Origin: Burkholderiaceae bacterium
Lineage (GTDB): Bacteria > Pseudomonadota > Gammaproteobacteria > Burkholderiales > Burkholderiaceae_B
Direction of reading: 5' to 3'
Length of the DNA stretch: 64,000 nt
Assembly (NCBI GenBank): GCA_017983955.1
Contig: JAGOAJ010000010.1
Location: forward strand, 51,981 to 115,980
Below the pieces are notes generated by a model that saw nothing but the letters and a program-made list of their open reading frames with translations, ran no database searches and was not told the origin of the DNA. Position 1 is the first letter of the stretch. Each line of letters opens with the position of its first letter. Below, piece by piece: positions 51,214-60,762 of this stretch. The translations under genes and the position numbers were made by a program.

Positions 51214-52521
51214 ATGCCTGTCATTAAACGTCTAAGTTCCGCCTCCGACCAGTTCAACAGCACACTGCGCCAGTTGCTGGCTTTCGATGCCTCGCAAGAC
51301 GAGTCCATCGAGCTGGCTACGGCCGCCATCCTGAAGGATGTCCAGGCGCGTGGCGACCAGGCAGTGCTGGAATATACCCAACGCTTTGATGGCGCCACGG
51401 CTACCTCTATGGCGGCGCTGGAAATTACGCAACAACAATGTCAGCAAGCATTGGATACTTTACCCAAGGACCAGCGCCTGGCGTTGGAAACCTCGGCGCA
51501 ACGCGTACGCGACTACCACCAGCGACAGCGTGCTGAAAGCTGGAGCTACACCGAAGCCGATGGCACGGTGCTGGGCCAGAAAATTACCCCGCTGGATAGA
51601 GTGGGGCTGTATGTGCCGGGCGGCAAAGCCGCCTATCCATCGTCCGTACTGATGAACGCCCTACCGGCCAAAGTCGCCGGTGTAGCTGACATTATCATGG
51701 TCACCCCTACGCCCGATGGCGTGCACAACCCCATGGTGCTGGCCGCTGCCGCCATCTGCGGTGTCAATCAAGTCTGGGGCATAGGTGGCGCACAGGCCGT
51801 TGGCGCATTGGCCTATGGCACTGACAGCATCAATCCCGTCGACAAAATTGTCGGCCCTGGCAACGCTTATGTCGCTGCCGCCAAGCGCCGTGTGTTTGGC
51901 GTAGTTGGCATAGACATGATCGCTGGTCCCAGCGAAATCCTGGTCATCTGTGACGGCAGCACGCCTGCCGACTGGATCGCCATGGATTTATTCTCGCAGG
52001 CCGAGCACGACGAGCTGGCCCAGGCCATATTGCTATGCCCAGATGCGGCCTATCTGGACCAGGTCGAAGCCGCCATCGTCCGCCTGCTGCCCAGCATGCC
52101 ACGCGCCGACATCATACGCGCCAGCCTTAGCCAGCGTGGCGCGTTAATTCAGGTTAAAGACCTGGACGAGGCCTGCGAAATCGCGAATAACATCGCCCCT
52201 GAACACCTGGAAATTTCCACCGAAAATCCGCAGCAATGGGCGGACAAAATCCGCCATGCTGGCGCCATTTTCCTGGGTCGCTACAGTTCTGAAGCCCTGG
52301 GCGACTACTGCGCCGGCCCTAACCATGTTTTACCCACCTCGCGCACAGCCCGGTTCTCGTCACCGTTGGGCGTGTATGATTTCCAGAAGCGCAGCAGTCT
52401 TATTCATGTATCTCAAGACGGCGCCCAAACCCTGGGGCGTATCGCGGCCACATTGGCGCACGGCGAGGGGCTACATGCCCACGCCGCCAGCGCCAGCTAC
52501 CGCCTTAACCCCACTGATTAA
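51214..52521 (+). CDS. hisD: Histidinol dehydrogenase
   Basis: 435-residue zinc enzyme oxidising L-histidinol to L-histidine in two NAD-dependent steps. Family segments: [67 protein letters not shown] with zinc-ligand Gln/His, IAPEHLEI with the catalytic Glu-His, and [15 protein letters not shown]. Complete. Followed after only 9 bases by hisB, so hisC is not in its common position. Confidence 0.97.
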   Translation: MPVIKRLSSASDQFNSTLRQLLAFDASQDESIELATAAILKDVQARGDQAVLEYTQRFDGATATSMAALEITQQQCQQALDTLPKDQRLALETSAQRVRDYHQRQRAESWSYTEADGTVLGQKITPLDRVGLYVPGGKAAYPSSVLMNALPAKVAGVADIIMVTPTPDGVHNPMVLAAAAICGVNQVWGIGGAQAVGALAYGTDSINPVDKIVGPGNAYVAAAKRRVFGVVGIDMIAGPSEILVICDGSTPADWIAMDLFSQAEHDELAQAILLCPDAAYLDQVEAAIVRLLPSMPRADIIRASLSQRGALIQVKDLDEACEIANNIAPEHLEISTENPQQWADKIRHAGAIFLGRYSSEALGDYCAGPNHVLPTSRTARFSSPLGVYDFQKRSSLIHVSQDGAQTLGRIAATLAHGEGLHAHAASASYRLNPTD

Positions 52522-52530
52522 GTTTTCATT

Positions 52531-53118
52531 ATGCGTACAGCAGACATTACCCGTAATACCAATGAAACGCGCGTGCGCGTTTCCATCAATCTGGATGGCA
52601 CTGGCCAACAGACCATCAATACCGGCGTCCCCTTCCTGGACCACATGCTGGACCAGATCGCCCGCCACGGCCTGATAGACCTGGACATACACTGCGATGG
52701 CGACACCCACATTGATGACCACCACACCGTCGAAGACGTAGGCATCACCCTGGGTCAGGCCTTTGCCGCCGCCGTAGGCGACAAAGCCGGTCTGCGTCGC
52801 TATGGACATTCCTATGTGCCACTGGACGAAGCATTATCACGTGTAGTTATCGACTTCTCGGGTCGCCCTGGCCTGTTCTACAACTTGCCTTTCACACGCT
52901 CGCATATCGGTAAATTCGACGTGGACCTGACCCGTGAATTCTTTCAGGGCTTCGTCAACCACGCCTTGGCCACCATACACATAGACAACCTCAAGGGCGA
53001 GAACGCACACCACCAGTGCGAAACCGTGTTCAAAGCCTTCGGACGTGCCCTGCGCATAGCGACTGAATTCGACCCACGCAACGTCGGCGTGATTCCGTCC
53101 ACCAAGGGCGTGCTCTAA
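52531..53118 (+). CDS. hisB: Imidazoleglycerol-phosphate dehydratase
   Basis: 195-residue monofunctional HisB. The manganese-binding His-rich motifs are visible: [48 protein letters not shown] and [19 protein letters not shown]. There is no N-terminal phosphatase domain, so histidinol-phosphate phosphatase is encoded elsewhere. Confidence 0.97.
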   Translation: MRTADITRNTNETRVRVSINLDGTGQQTINTGVPFLDHMLDQIARHGLIDLDIHCDGDTHIDDHHTVEDVGITLGQAFAAAVGDKAGLRRYGHSYVPLDEALSRVVIDFSGRPGLFYNLPFTRSHIGKFDVDLTREFFQGFVNHALATIHIDNLKGENAHHQCETVFKAFGRALRIATEFDPRNVGVIPSTKGVL

Positions 53119-53143
53119 ACCTGCGTTTTTATAACGGCTTACC

Positions 53144-53797
53144 GTGAATACTATCGCCATTGTTGATTACGGCATGGGAAATTTCCATTCGGTCGCGCGC
53201 GCTTTGCAGGCCGCTGCGCCCGACGCCAACATTCGTATTTGTCGCACTGCGGCAGATATTGACCGGGCATCCCGGGTAGTATTCCCTGGTCAGGGCGCCA
53301 TGCGCGATTGCATGCGCACCCTGAACGATTCTGGCATGCGCGATGCCCTGCTACGCGCTGCTCGCAACAAGCCACTGCTTGGCGTGTGCGTGGGCGAACA
53401 AATCCTGTTCGACCATAGCGACGAAGGCAACGTCAGTTGCCTGCAAGTACTACCCGGCAGGATCAAGCAGTTTGCTGGCCCACAATTTGCCACGGCCAGC
53501 ACGGGCAACACCCCCACCGAATTACTGAAAGTGCCGCACATGGGCTGGAACCGTGTCATGCAGCAGATGGCTCACCCCTTATGGGCTCAGATACCGGATC
53601 AGTCTTACTTTTATTTTGTGCATAGTTATTACGCCCAGCCTGATGAGGACAGCCTTAGCGCTGGCCTGACCCAATATGGGGTAAGCTTTACCTGTGCCGT
53701 AGCACGCGATAATATTTTTGCTGTGCAGTTTCACCCAGAAAAAAGCGCGCACTACGGTTTACAGCTGTATCGTAATTTTGTTGACTGGCATCCTTAA
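53144..53797 (+). CDS. hisH: Imidazole glycerol phosphate synthase, glutaminase subunit
   Basis: 217-residue class I glutaminase supplying ammonia to HisF. The GTG start (53144) immediately begins the family N-terminus NTIAIVDYGMGNFHSV. The triad is Cys82 (GVCVGEQILF), His197 and Glu199 (VQFHPEKS). The residue after the nucleophile loop is Glu where most have Met (GMQ to GEQ), a mild change. Slightly longer than the E. coli protein. Confidence 0.96.
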   Translation: MNTIAIVDYGMGNFHSVARALQAAAPDANIRICRTAADIDRASRVVFPGQGAMRDCMRTLNDSGMRDALLRAARNKPLLGVCVGEQILFDHSDEGNVSCLQVLPGRIKQFAGPQFATASTGNTPTELLKVPHMGWNRVMQQMAHPLWAQIPDQSYFYFVHSYYAQPDEDSLSAGLTQYGVSFTCAVARDNIFAVQFHPEKSAHYGLQLYRNFVDWHP

Positions 53798-53873
53798 AAA
53801 AATACCAACGTGCCTGCTACACCAGGCAATCTATACTCCCTTCCACATTATCTGACTTTACCGGCTTATCGAC

Positions 53874-54617
53874 ATGCTACTCATCCCCGCTATCGACCTT
53901 CAGGACGGACATTGCGTACGTCTGCGCCAGGGAGACCTGGACGACGCGACTATTTTTTCTGACGACCCGGCTGCCATGGCTACTCAATGGCTAGATCAAG
54001 GCGCACGCCGACTGCACTTGGTCGACTTGAACGGCGCCGTGGCCGGCAAGCCCAAAAACGAGGCCGCCATACGCGCCATCGTCAACGCCGTGGCTGACGA
54101 CATCCCGGTACAAATCGGGGGCGGCATACGCGACCTGGACACCATAGAGCGCTACCTGGATAACGGCATTACCTACGTCATCATAGGTACGGCCGCCGTC
54201 AAAGACCCTGGTTTCCTACATGACGCCTGCAGCGCCTTTCCTGGCAACATCATTGTTGGCCTGGACGCCCGCGACGGCAAAGTCGCCACCGACGGCTGGA
54301 GCAAACTAACCCGCCACGATGTCCTGGATATGGCCCGTAAATTCGAAGACTATGGCTGCGAAGCCATCATCTATACCGATATAGGCCGCGATGGCATGCT
54401 GACCGGCGTCAATATCGAAGCTACGGTTGCGCTGGCCCGCCATGTACGCATCCCCGTGATTGCTTCGGGCGGTGTCACCGACCTTAGTGACATCAAAGCG
54501 CTGTGCGCGGTCGAACATGAAGGCATAGAAGGCGCCATATTGGGTCGTAGCATCTACGAAGGCACTATAGACTTCGCCACTGCCCAGCAGTTGGCCGACG
54601 ACTTGAGGGTCGAGTAA
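53874..54617 (+). CDS. hisA: Phosphoribosylformimino-5-aminoimidazole carboxamide ribotide isomerase
   Basis: 247-residue TIM-barrel isomerase. The N-terminal [20 protein letters not shown] has the catalytic Asp; [36 protein letters not shown] and [16 protein letters not shown] with the second Asp, and [13 protein letters not shown], are present. A 76-base gap separates it from hisH, the largest within the his set. Eight of its 25 Ile codons are ATA. One-base overlap with hisF (TAATG). Confidence 0.97.
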   Translation: MLLIPAIDLQDGHCVRLRQGDLDDATIFSDDPAAMATQWLDQGARRLHLVDLNGAVAGKPKNEAAIRAIVNAVADDIPVQIGGGIRDLDTIERYLDNGITYVIIGTAAVKDPGFLHDACSAFPGNIIVGLDARDGKVATDGWSKLTRHDVLDMARKFEDYGCEAIIYTDIGRDGMLTGVNIEATVALARHVRIPVIASGGVTDLSDIKALCAVEHEGIEGAILGRSIYEGTIDFATAQQLADDLRVE

Positions 54618-55423
54618 TGACTGCCAACATCACCGCGCCCGCCAGCGGGCTGGCCCGCCGCATCATCCCTTGCCTGGATGTCACGGCCGGACGCGTGGTC
54701 AAAGGGGTCAATTTTGTTGACCTGGTGGATGCAGGCGACCCCGTAGAAATCGCCCAGCGCTACAACGAACAAGGCGCCGATGAACTGACATTTCTGGACA
54801 TCACCGCCACCACCGATGGTCGCGACCTGATACTGCCGATTATCGAAGCCGTAGCCAAGCAAATTTTCATCCCCCTGACCGTAGGTGGTGGAGTGCGTCA
54901 AGTCGCCGATATCCAGCGCTTGCTGAATGCCGGTGCCGATAAAATCTCCATCAATAGCGCCGCTGTCAGCAATCCTGAACTGGTACGCGAGGCTGCAGAC
55001 TTCCACGGCTCGCAGTGCATCGTCGTGGCCATAGACGCCCGCAAGGTGTCCGCCCCCGGTCAGCCCGATCAGTGGGAAGTCTTCACTCATGGCGGTCGCA
55101 AGGCCACCGGGTTGGACGTCATCGCCTGGGCACGCCAAATGGCTGAATACGGCGCGGGTGAACTTCTGCTGACCAGCATGGATCGGGACGGCACCAAGGC
55201 CGGCTTCGATTTGGAACTTACCCGCGCGGTCGCCGATGCCGTTGCTGTGCCCGTGATTGCTTCAGGCGGCGTAGGCAATTTGCAGCATCTGGCCGATGGC
55301 GTACTACTGGGCCGAGCCAGCGGCGTGCTGGCCGCCAGTATTTTCCACTATGGCGAATACACCGTGCAGCAGGCCAAGGAATTCATGGCGGCTCAGGGCA
55401 TTAACGTCAGGCTGCCCGCATGA
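54617..55423 (+). CDS. hisF: Imidazole glycerol phosphate synthase, cyclase subunit
   Basis: 268-residue TIM-barrel cyclase, partner of HisH. The N-terminal [20 protein letters not shown] carries the catalytic Asp21, and [11 protein letters not shown] the second Asp. [43 protein letters not shown]-type [15 protein letters not shown] and [14 protein letters not shown] complete the barrel. Slightly longer at the N-terminus than the Thermotoga protein. Overlaps hisI by 4 bases. Confidence 0.97.
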   Translation: MTANITAPASGLARRIIPCLDVTAGRVVKGVNFVDLVDAGDPVEIAQRYNEQGADELTFLDITATTDGRDLILPIIEAVAKQIFIPLTVGGGVRQVADIQRLLNAGADKISINSAAVSNPELVREAADFHGSQCIVVAIDARKVSAPGQPDQWEVFTHGGRKATGLDVIAWARQMAEYGAGELLLTSMDRDGTKAGFDLELTRAVADAVAVPVIASGGVGNLQHLADGVLLGRASGVLAASIFHYGEYTVQQAKEFMAAQGINVRLPA

Positions 55424-55824
55424 ACACCAGCACTGCCTGGATCGATGCTGTGGTGTATGACAGCCAAGGCTTGATCCCCGCCATCGCCCAGGACGCTGCC
55501 AGCGGCACCGTCCTGATGGTGGCGTGGATGAATGCAACAGCCTTGGCCGAAACCGCGGCCACAGGCCGTGCCGTCTACTGGTCGCGGTCGCGCCAACGCT
55601 TATGGCGCAAGGGCGAAGAGTCCGGCCATGTCCAGCACGTTCAGGAAATTCGCCTGGATTGCGATGGCGACGTGATCTTGCTGAAGGTCACCCAAGTGGG
55701 CGATATTGCCTGCCATACGGGCCGCACCAGCTGTTTCTACCGTCGGCTGGATGGCCAAGCCGATGACCCACACTGGGTTGTCGTGGACCCCGTCCTCAAA
55801 GACCCCGAGCTTATCTACAAATGA
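55420..55824 (+). CDS. hisI: Phosphoribosyl-AMP cyclohydrolase
   Basis: 134-residue monofunctional HisI. Hallmarks are [38 protein letters not shown], and the zinc/magnesium-binding [12 protein letters not shown] and [11 protein letters not shown]. HisI and HisE are separate polypeptides here, as in other betaproteobacteria. Overlaps hisE by 4 bases. Confidence 0.96.
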   Translation: MNTSTAWIDAVVYDSQGLIPAIAQDAASGTVLMVAWMNATALAETAATGRAVYWSRSRQRLWRKGEESGHVQHVQEIRLDCDGDVILLKVTQVGDIACHTGRTSCFYRRLDGQADDPHWVVVDPVLKDPELIYK

Positions 55825-56165
55825 CCACAGATTTCACCCTGCACACCCTGTCCCGCTTAGCTGATACACTGCAAACCCGTTTGCCTCAGCACGGCGGTGA
55901 TCCTGGTACATCCTATGCTGCCAAGCTCTTGGCCAATGGCCCGGACTCCTTCCTGAAGAAAATCGGCGAAGAAGCCACCGAACTGGTCATGGCAGCCAAG
56001 GACAACACCCCCCAGCGCATCGTCAGCGAAACCGCCGACCTGTGGTTTCACTGTGTAGTAGCGCTGGTTCATTATGGCCTGCGTCCCGAAGATGTCCTGG
56101 CCGAACTGGCACGCCGCGAAGGCATTTCAGGACTGGACGAAAAAGCCAGCCGCACCAAGGACTAA
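55821..56165 (+). CDS. hisE: Phosphoribosyl-ATP pyrophosphatase
   Basis: 114-residue MazG-fold pyrophosphatase. [20 protein letters not shown] and [12 protein letters not shown] hold the metal-binding Glu residues, and [18 protein letters not shown] completes the helical core. Last of the his genes; the HIT gene begins one base after its stop. Confidence 0.96.
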   Translation: MTTDFTLHTLSRLADTLQTRLPQHGGDPGTSYAAKLLANGPDSFLKKIGEEATELVMAAKDNTPQRIVSETADLWFHCVVALVHYGLRPEDVLAELARREGISGLDEKASRTKD

Positions 56166-56166
56166 C

Positions 56167-56535
56167 ATGAGTGATCACTGCTTATTCTGCAAAATCGCCA
56201 AGGGCGATATTCCTGCAAAAAAAGTCTATGAAGACGATGAATTCTTGGCGTTTCACGACATAAATCCTGCCGCTCCCGTACACTTACTATTGATACCCAA
56301 GCACCATATTGTGTCAATGAACGAAATTCAACCCGACGACTCTCTGTGGTTAGGTAGAATGCTAAGTCTGGTACCTAAATTAGCAATAGATAATGGCTGC
56401 CGTCCAGGGTCCGAAGGCGGTTACCGACTTCTGACCAATACCGGCGCCGATGGCGGGCAAGAAATTGCTCACTTACACTTTCATATTATCGGGGGCCCGC
56501 GCCCCTGGGATTTACGCGCGGCAAATGCCGCTTAA
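56167..56535 (+). CDS. hinT: HIT family purine nucleoside phosphoramidase (HinT type)
   Basis: 122-residue histidine-triad hydrolase. CLFCKIAKGDIPAKKVYEDD at the N-terminus, FHDINPAAPVHLLLIPKHHI, and the catalytic triad HLHFHI (His-x-His-x-His) near the C-terminus are diagnostic. It hydrolyses adenosine phosphoramidates. The start at 56167 matches the family N-terminus. Its position between his and tat genes is conserved in this group. Confidence 0.95.
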   Translation: MSDHCLFCKIAKGDIPAKKVYEDDEFLAFHDINPAAPVHLLLIPKHHIVSMNEIQPDDSLWLGRMLSLVPKLAIDNGCRPGSEGGYRLLTNTGADGGQEIAHLHFHIIGGPRPWDLRAANAA

Positions 56536-56547
56536 CGGAGATACATT

Positions 56548-56784
56548 ATGGGCAGTTTCAGTATTTGGCACTGGCTTATCGTGCTGGTCATTGTTGCACT
56601 GATTTTCGGTACTAAAAAACTACGTAACATGGGCGAAGACCTGGGCGGCGCCGTCAAGGGCTTCAAGAAAGGCATGAAAGACGCCACCGCCGACGACAGC
56701 ACCACTCCTGACGCAGTTACTCAGAAACAAGTGCACACCGACGACACCATAGACGTTCAGGCCAAAGAAAAGACCGACGTCTAA
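56548..56784 (+). CDS. tatA: Sec-independent translocase TatA
   Basis: 78-residue TatA: a short N-terminal membrane helix ([20 protein letters not shown]) with the conserved Phe-Gly hinge, the amphipathic helix ([19 protein letters not shown]) and an acidic polar tail. It oligomerises to form the pore for folded twin-arginine proteins. A GGAG ribosome site precedes the ATG. First of tatABC. Confidence 0.96.
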   Translation: MGSFSIWHWLIVLVIVALIFGTKKLRNMGEDLGGAVKGFKKGMKDATADDSTTPDAVTQKQVHTDDTIDVQAKEKTDV

Positions 56785-56810
56785 ACGCTTTTTATACGAG
56801 CCCCTGATAC

Positions 56811-57323
56811 ATGTTTGATGTAAGCCTTAGTGAACTTATGCTGATCGGCGTTATTGCGCTGATCGTCATCGGCCCCGAACGCCTGCCCAAAGTGGCGCGC
56901 ACTGTAGGCCATCTGCTTGGCCGTGCTCAGCGCTACGTAAGCGACGTCAAAACCGACATCAAGCGCGAAATGGATCTGGAAGAATTCTCCAGTATCAAGG
57001 GGCAAATGGAAGATGCGGCCAAATCGGTCAAGGATTCCATGCAGCAGGCTGGTGACACCCTGCGCAACCCCCTGGAAGAGGCCCAAAAAGCCCTGAAAGA
57101 CGCCTCGGCATCTATGGGCAGCCTAATCGATGAGGTCAAGCAGGAAGCCGCTACGCTTCCGGTAACGGACGCCGCGACGCCTGACACAGCCGCACCAGCA
57201 GCCCCTGCCGCCGACACGGCCACCTTGCCACTACCTGGCATGCCTATACCTCACCAAGGCGCTGCCAGCCCTGCTGCTGACCCTGTCAAGCAGCCTGATC
57301 AATCCACTGGGACGCCCACGTGA
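56811..57323 (+). CDS. tatB: Sec-independent translocase TatB
   Basis: 170-residue TatB: N-terminal helix MFDVSLSELMLIGVIALIVI, hinge GPERLPKVART, a long amphipathic/coiled helix (residues 25-100) and an Ala/Pro-rich tail. With TatC it recognises signal peptides. Its stop overlaps the GTG start of tatC by 4 bases. Confidence 0.95.
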   Translation: MFDVSLSELMLIGVIALIVIGPERLPKVARTVGHLLGRAQRYVSDVKTDIKREMDLEEFSSIKGQMEDAAKSVKDSMQQAGDTLRNPLEEAQKALKDASASMGSLIDEVKQEAATLPVTDAATPDTAAPAAPAADTATLPLPGMPIPHQGAASPAADPVKQPDQSTGTPT

Positions 57324-58090
57324 CAACAGACGCCCCCCAAGAAGGTTTTATCTCGCACCTGATCGAGCTGCGCACGCGACTCTTGCGCGCCGTCATGGCC
57401 ATACTGGTCGTCTTTGTGGTGCTGTTTTTATACCCTGGGCCTTCAGCGATCTACGACTTGCTGGCCCAGCCCATGCTGGCGTCCTTACCCGAAGGCACCC
57501 GCATGATAGCCACTGGGGTCATCACGCCCTTTATGGTGCCGGTCAAGGTAACAATGATGGCCGCCTTTGTGTTGGCGTTGCCTGTAGTGCTATACCAAGC
57601 CTGGGCTTTCGTTGCTCCAGGGTTATACAAGCACGAGCAACGCCTAGCCTTGCCCCTGATCGCATCCAGCACCTTGCTGTTCATCCTGGGCATGGCGTTT
57701 TGCTATTTTGTGGTGTTCCGCACGGTATTTCACTTCATCGCTGGCTTTGCACCACAATCCATCACACCCGCACCTGACATCGAAGCCTATGTCAGCTTTG
57801 TCATGACCATGTTCGTGGCATTTGGCGTGACCTTCGAAGTCCCTATCGCGGTTATTTTGCTGGTTAAAAGCGGCGTGGTTACGGTGCAAAAATTACGCGC
57901 TGCGCGTGGCTATGTCATTGTTGGCGCATTCGTCATTGCCGCCGTGGTCACCCCGCCCGACGTACTTAGCCAGTTCATGCTGGCCGTGCCGTTATGCCTA
58001 CTGTTTGAAGTGGGCGTCTTGGTGGCCAGCACCATGAAAAAGCGCGAACCTAAGCCGGAAGACAGCGACAGCCAGGAAATCGCCCCCTAA
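57320..58090 (+). CDS. tatC: Sec-independent translocase TatC
   Basis: 256-residue TatC with six membrane helices. Conserved segments: FISHLIELRTRLLRAVMAIL at the N-terminus, VLYQAWAFVAPGLYKHEQRL, FGVTFEVPIAVILLVKSGVV and VVTPPDVLSQFMLAVPLCLL. GTG start at 57320 coupled to tatB. It binds the twin-arginine motif; the Rieske protein at 60763 in this window is a likely client. Confidence 0.97.
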   Translation: MTTDAPQEGFISHLIELRTRLLRAVMAILVVFVVLFLYPGPSAIYDLLAQPMLASLPEGTRMIATGVITPFMVPVKVTMMAAFVLALPVVLYQAWAFVAPGLYKHEQRLALPLIASSTLLFILGMAFCYFVVFRTVFHFIAGFAPQSITPAPDIEAYVSFVMTMFVAFGVTFEVPIAVILLVKSGVVTVQKLRAARGYVIVGAFVIAAVVTPPDVLSQFMLAVPLCLLFEVGVLVASTMKKREPKPEDSDSQEIAP

Positions 58091-58102
58091 TCCCTGATCG
58101 CG

Positions 58103-58123
58103 ACGCACCCTTAACGGGTGCGT
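58103..58123. terminator. Hairpin between convergent tatC and protease genes
   Basis: Perfect 8-bp stem ACGCACCC/GGGTGCGT with a 5-base loop, lying 12 bases after the tatC stop and covering the stop codon of the minus-strand protease gene. No U-run is evident, so it may act bidirectionally as a weak terminator or 3' stabiliser. Confidence 0.45.
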
Positions 58124-59301
58124 GCCCTGGGGCGAGCACCCGCCACCACGCTGACCTTACGTTGCTTACCATCACGCACCACCGTCAGCGTCAATACTTC
58201 GCCAGGTCGAAATGGCGCAATCTGATTAAGAAATCCTATTGCGTCCTCGACTGGCTGATTATCTATTTTCAGCACGATATCGCCCACACGCAAGCCCGCC
58301 TGCCAGGCCGGTCCGTTACGCAAGACATGGGCCACGATCACACCATCCTGCTGCTTTAGTCCAAAAGCCTTGGCCAAGTCGGCATTCAGGTCTTGTGGCT
58401 CCATGCCCAGCCAACCGCGGGTGACCTCGCCCGTATCAATGATTTGCTCCATGATGGTGTGCGCCGCCGCAGCCGGAATGGCAAAACCTATCCCCATAGA
58501 ACCACCGGTTTCAGAATAAATTGCGGTATTCACCCCGACCAATTGACCAGCGGTATCCACCAAGGCGCCACCAGAATTGCCTGGGTTAATGGCGGCATCA
58601 GTCTGTATGAAGTTTTCATAGATGTTGATGCCCAACCGATTGCGCCCCAGCGCCGACACTATCCCCATGGTGGTGGTCTGGCCCACGCCAAACGGGTTAC
58701 CTATGGCCAAAACCACCTCGCCCACCTGTAAAACCTGGTCGCCAAAACGTATGGCGGTTAAATCCGTCATGTCGATCTTGAGCACGGCTAGATCGCTTTC
58801 GGGGTCGGCCCCCACCAAGCTGGCCTTGCCCTGCCTGCCATCGCTTAAAGCAACCTCTATGGCGTCAGCTGCTTCGATCACATGGTAATTCGTCAGAATG
58901 TAGCCGCTGTGGCGCACTATGACCCCAGAGCCCAGACTAGTGGTTTCCTTGCGACGGCTAAAACCAGGCAATTCCCGAAACAGCTTATCCAGTGCTGGAT
59001 CCCCTTGAGACGGCAAAAGCGGTACATTGACGTGTTTGCGAGTATAAATATTCACCACAGAAGGGGCCGCCTGCGCCACCGCCTGTGCATATGAAGACAC
59101 TGCGGCCACCGTCGATTGCTCAATAGGGGCCTGCGCCACAGGCGTGTCAACTACGGATGATACTGGCAAGGTAGGCGCAAGCTGTATCCAGCCTGGCCTT
59201 AAGGTCGCTACGATAAACAGCACGCCCAGGCAGACGGTTACCGTCTGCGCAAACAGCAGCCACAATCTATGCATGAATCCCGGAGGGTTTAAGTCAGTCA
59301 T
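58111..59301 (-). CDS. Trypsin-like serine protease with one PDZ domain (DegS/HtrA type)
   Basis: 396-residue HtrA-family protease. An N-terminal membrane anchor (residues 11-34, LWLLFAQTVTVCLGVLFIVA) is followed by the protease domain with triad His140 (LTNYHVIE), Asp170 (ESDLAVLKI) and Ser243 (NPGNSGGALVD), then a single PDZ domain (GVIVAHVLRNGPAWQAGLRV). One PDZ plus an anchor is the DegS-like arrangement; it probably acts at the periplasmic face in envelope stress control or quality control. The C-terminus is Arg-rich (ARPRARTR). The ATG overlaps the divergent Nif3 ATG; an internal ATG at 59274 is an alternative start. Confidence 0.93.
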   Translation of the reverse strand: MTDLNPPGFMHRLWLLFAQTVTVCLGVLFIVATLRPGWIQLAPTLPVSSVVDTPVAQAPIEQSTVAAVSSYAQAVAQAAPSVVNIYTRKHVNVPLLPSQGDPALDKLFRELPGFSRRKETTSLGSGVIVRHSGYILTNYHVIEAADAIEVALSDGRQGKASLVGADPESDLAVLKIDMTDLTAIRFGDQVLQVGEVVLAIGNPFGVGQTTTMGIVSALGRNRLGINIYENFIQTDAAINPGNSGGALVDTAGQLVGVNTAIYSETGGSMGIGFAIPAAAAHTIMEQIIDTGEVTRGWLGMEPQDLNADLAKAFGLKQQDGVIVAHVLRNGPAWQAGLRVGDIVLKIDNQPVEDAIGFLNQIAPFRPGEVLTLTVVRDGKQRKVSVVAGARPRARTR

Positions 59302-60091
59302 GAGTCAAATTTCCACACAAAAGCGCATTGCCACACAAGAGCTCGTTAACTGGCTGGATGCCACGCTAAATACCGCACGTTTCAAGGATTATTGCCCCAA
59401 TGGCCTACAAGTGGAAGGCAAGTCATCCATAGGCCATATAGTATGCGGCGTCACGGCATCACTGGCACTACTGGAACATGCCGTGGCCAGCGGTGCCGAC
59501 GCCGTATTGGTGCATCATGGCTGGTTCTGGAAAAACGAAAACCCCTGCGTACGCGGCCCCAAGCGTCGTCGCTTGGCCCTGACCTTACAGCATCAGCTGA
59601 ATCTACTGGCCTACCACCTGCCTTTGGATGCCCATCCCGTACTGGGTAACAACGCCCAATTGGCTAGGGTATTGGGGCTAGAGCCAGATCGCAACGACGA
59701 TGGTACGCCCATCACCTGCGGCCCCGATGGACTGGTGTGGTTGGGTTCCTGCAGCCCACGCAGCCTGCAAGAACTGGGTACGACTATTACAGATGCCTTA
59801 CATCGCCCGGCGACTGTTGTTGGCAATTTGCAACAATCGGTACAACGCGTAGCCTGGTGTACCGGTGGCGCGCAAGGCATGATGGAAGCCGCCGTCGCCG
59901 CGGGCGCCGATGTCTACATCACTGGCGAGGCCTCGGAACCCAATTTTCATTTAGCCCAGGAAACCGGCGTGGGCTTTATTGCCGCAGGCCACCATGCTAC
60001 CGAACGCTATGGTGTTCAGGCACTGGGCTTGGCCATCGCCGACACCTTTGGCATACGGGTAGAGTTTATTGATATCGACAACCCGATTTAA
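59300..60091 (+). CDS. Nif3-like dinuclear metal center hexameric protein (YbgI family)
   Basis: 263-residue Nif3/YbgI protein. DYCPNGLQVEGKSSIGHIVC, ALVHHGWFW-type ADAVLVHHGWFWKNE with metal-ligand His residues, YHLPLDAHPVLGNNAQLARV, VYITGEASEPNFHLAQETGV and FIAAGHHATERYGV are family hallmarks. These proteins form toroidal hexamers with paired metal ions; the physiological role is uncertain, though some are annotated GTP cyclohydrolase I type 2. GGAGG lies 12 bases before the ATG. Divergent from the protease with overlapping start codons. Confidence 0.94.
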   Translation: MSQISTQKRIATQELVNWLDATLNTARFKDYCPNGLQVEGKSSIGHIVCGVTASLALLEHAVASGADAVLVHHGWFWKNENPCVRGPKRRRLALTLQHQLNLLAYHLPLDAHPVLGNNAQLARVLGLEPDRNDDGTPITCGPDGLVWLGSCSPRSLQELGTTITDALHRPATVVGNLQQSVQRVAWCTGGAQGMMEAAVAAGADVYITGEASEPNFHLAQETGVGFIAAGHHATERYGVQALGLAIADTFGIRVEFIDIDNPI

Positions 60092-60096
60092 CTACA

Positions 60097-60137
60097 CCTT
60101 AAGCCGCCGCCTAGCTAATCGCAGGGGCGGCTTAAGG
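60097..60137. terminator. Perfect 12-bp inverted repeat between convergent nif3-like and mscL genes
   Basis: CCTTAAGCCGCC (60097-60108) and GGCGGCTTAAGG (60126-60137) form a perfect 12-bp stem with a 17-base loop, located between two stop codons of facing genes. Position and symmetry indicate a shared bidirectional terminator, although neither side has a long U-run. Confidence 0.65.
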
Positions 60138-60155
60138 CTAAAAACCACCTATAAC

Positions 60156-60638
60156 TTATAACTGCCCGGTGGCCTGGTTCTTAAGCAGGTCACGGATTTC
60201 CTTCAGCAACACCACATCATCAGGCGTAGGAGCCGGTGGTGCTTCGGCCGCCACCACTGCCTCGCGATGCATGACACGATTGCGCGCTGCATTCACCATC
60301 TTTACCAGCATAAACACCACCAAAGCCAACAGCACAAAGTTAATCAAAATGGTAATGAAGTTTCCCCATGACAAGACCACCGCGCCTGCGGCAACCAGCG
60401 CTTCGTGGGTCATAGGACCGGCATAACCCGCGGGGGAACGCAACACCAGGAACTGGTTGGTGAAATCCACATCGCCACCCAGAATAAAGCTGATTAGCGG
60501 CATGACGATATCACCTACCAACGAATCAATAATCTTGCCAAATGCTGCCCCAATAATTACACCGACGGCCAGGTCTATCATGTTCCCCTTGACGGCGAAC
60601 TCCTGGAATTCTTGCAGGAAATTTTTTGCTTTGCTCAT
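60156..60638 (-). CDS. mscL: Large-conductance mechanosensitive channel MscL
   Basis: 160-residue MscL, an inner-membrane channel that opens under hypo-osmotic stress. The N-terminal amphipathic helix [20 protein letters not shown] leads into TM1 ([20 protein letters not shown], the gate). A periplasmic loop and TM2 ([20 protein letters not shown]) follow, and the C-terminal helix is [10 protein letters not shown]. Start at 60638 matches the family; an upstream ATG at 60701 would run into the divergent promoter. Slightly longer than the 136-residue E. coli protein owing to an Ala/Pro linker. Confidence 0.96.
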   Translation of the reverse strand: MSKAKNFLQEFQEFAVKGNMIDLAVGVIIGAAFGKIIDSLVGDIVMPLISFILGGDVDFTNQFLVLRSPAGYAGPMTHEALVAAGAVVLSWGNFITILINFVLLALVVFMLVKMVNAARNRVMHREAVVAAEAPPAPTPDDVVLLKEIRDLLKNQATGQL

Positions 60639-60679
60639 GTCTTCTATCCTAGGTCGTGTACCCCGAATCGGGCAGGCGC

Positions 60680-60685
60680 TATAAT
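60680..60685 (+). promoter_or_regulatory. Putative -10 hexamer of the petABC promoter
   Basis: A perfect TATAAT lies 78 bases before petA in the divergent mscL-petA gap. The -35 (about 60657-60662) is poor. Downstream of it ATGCTC-aacgc-GAGCAT (60730-60746) can form a small leader hairpin just before the ribosome site. Confidence 0.45.
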
Positions 60686-60762
60686 ACGCGGTTAATAACA
60701 TACTACACAGCTAAAAACAGTGAAATGGTATGCTCAACGCGAGCATGAATAAGGATACTAGA

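Noticed and set aside
60662-60672. CCCG-AAT-CGGG dyad before petA as a regulator site
   Set aside because: Only 4 bp per arm with no matching site elsewhere and no candidate regulator; too short to support.
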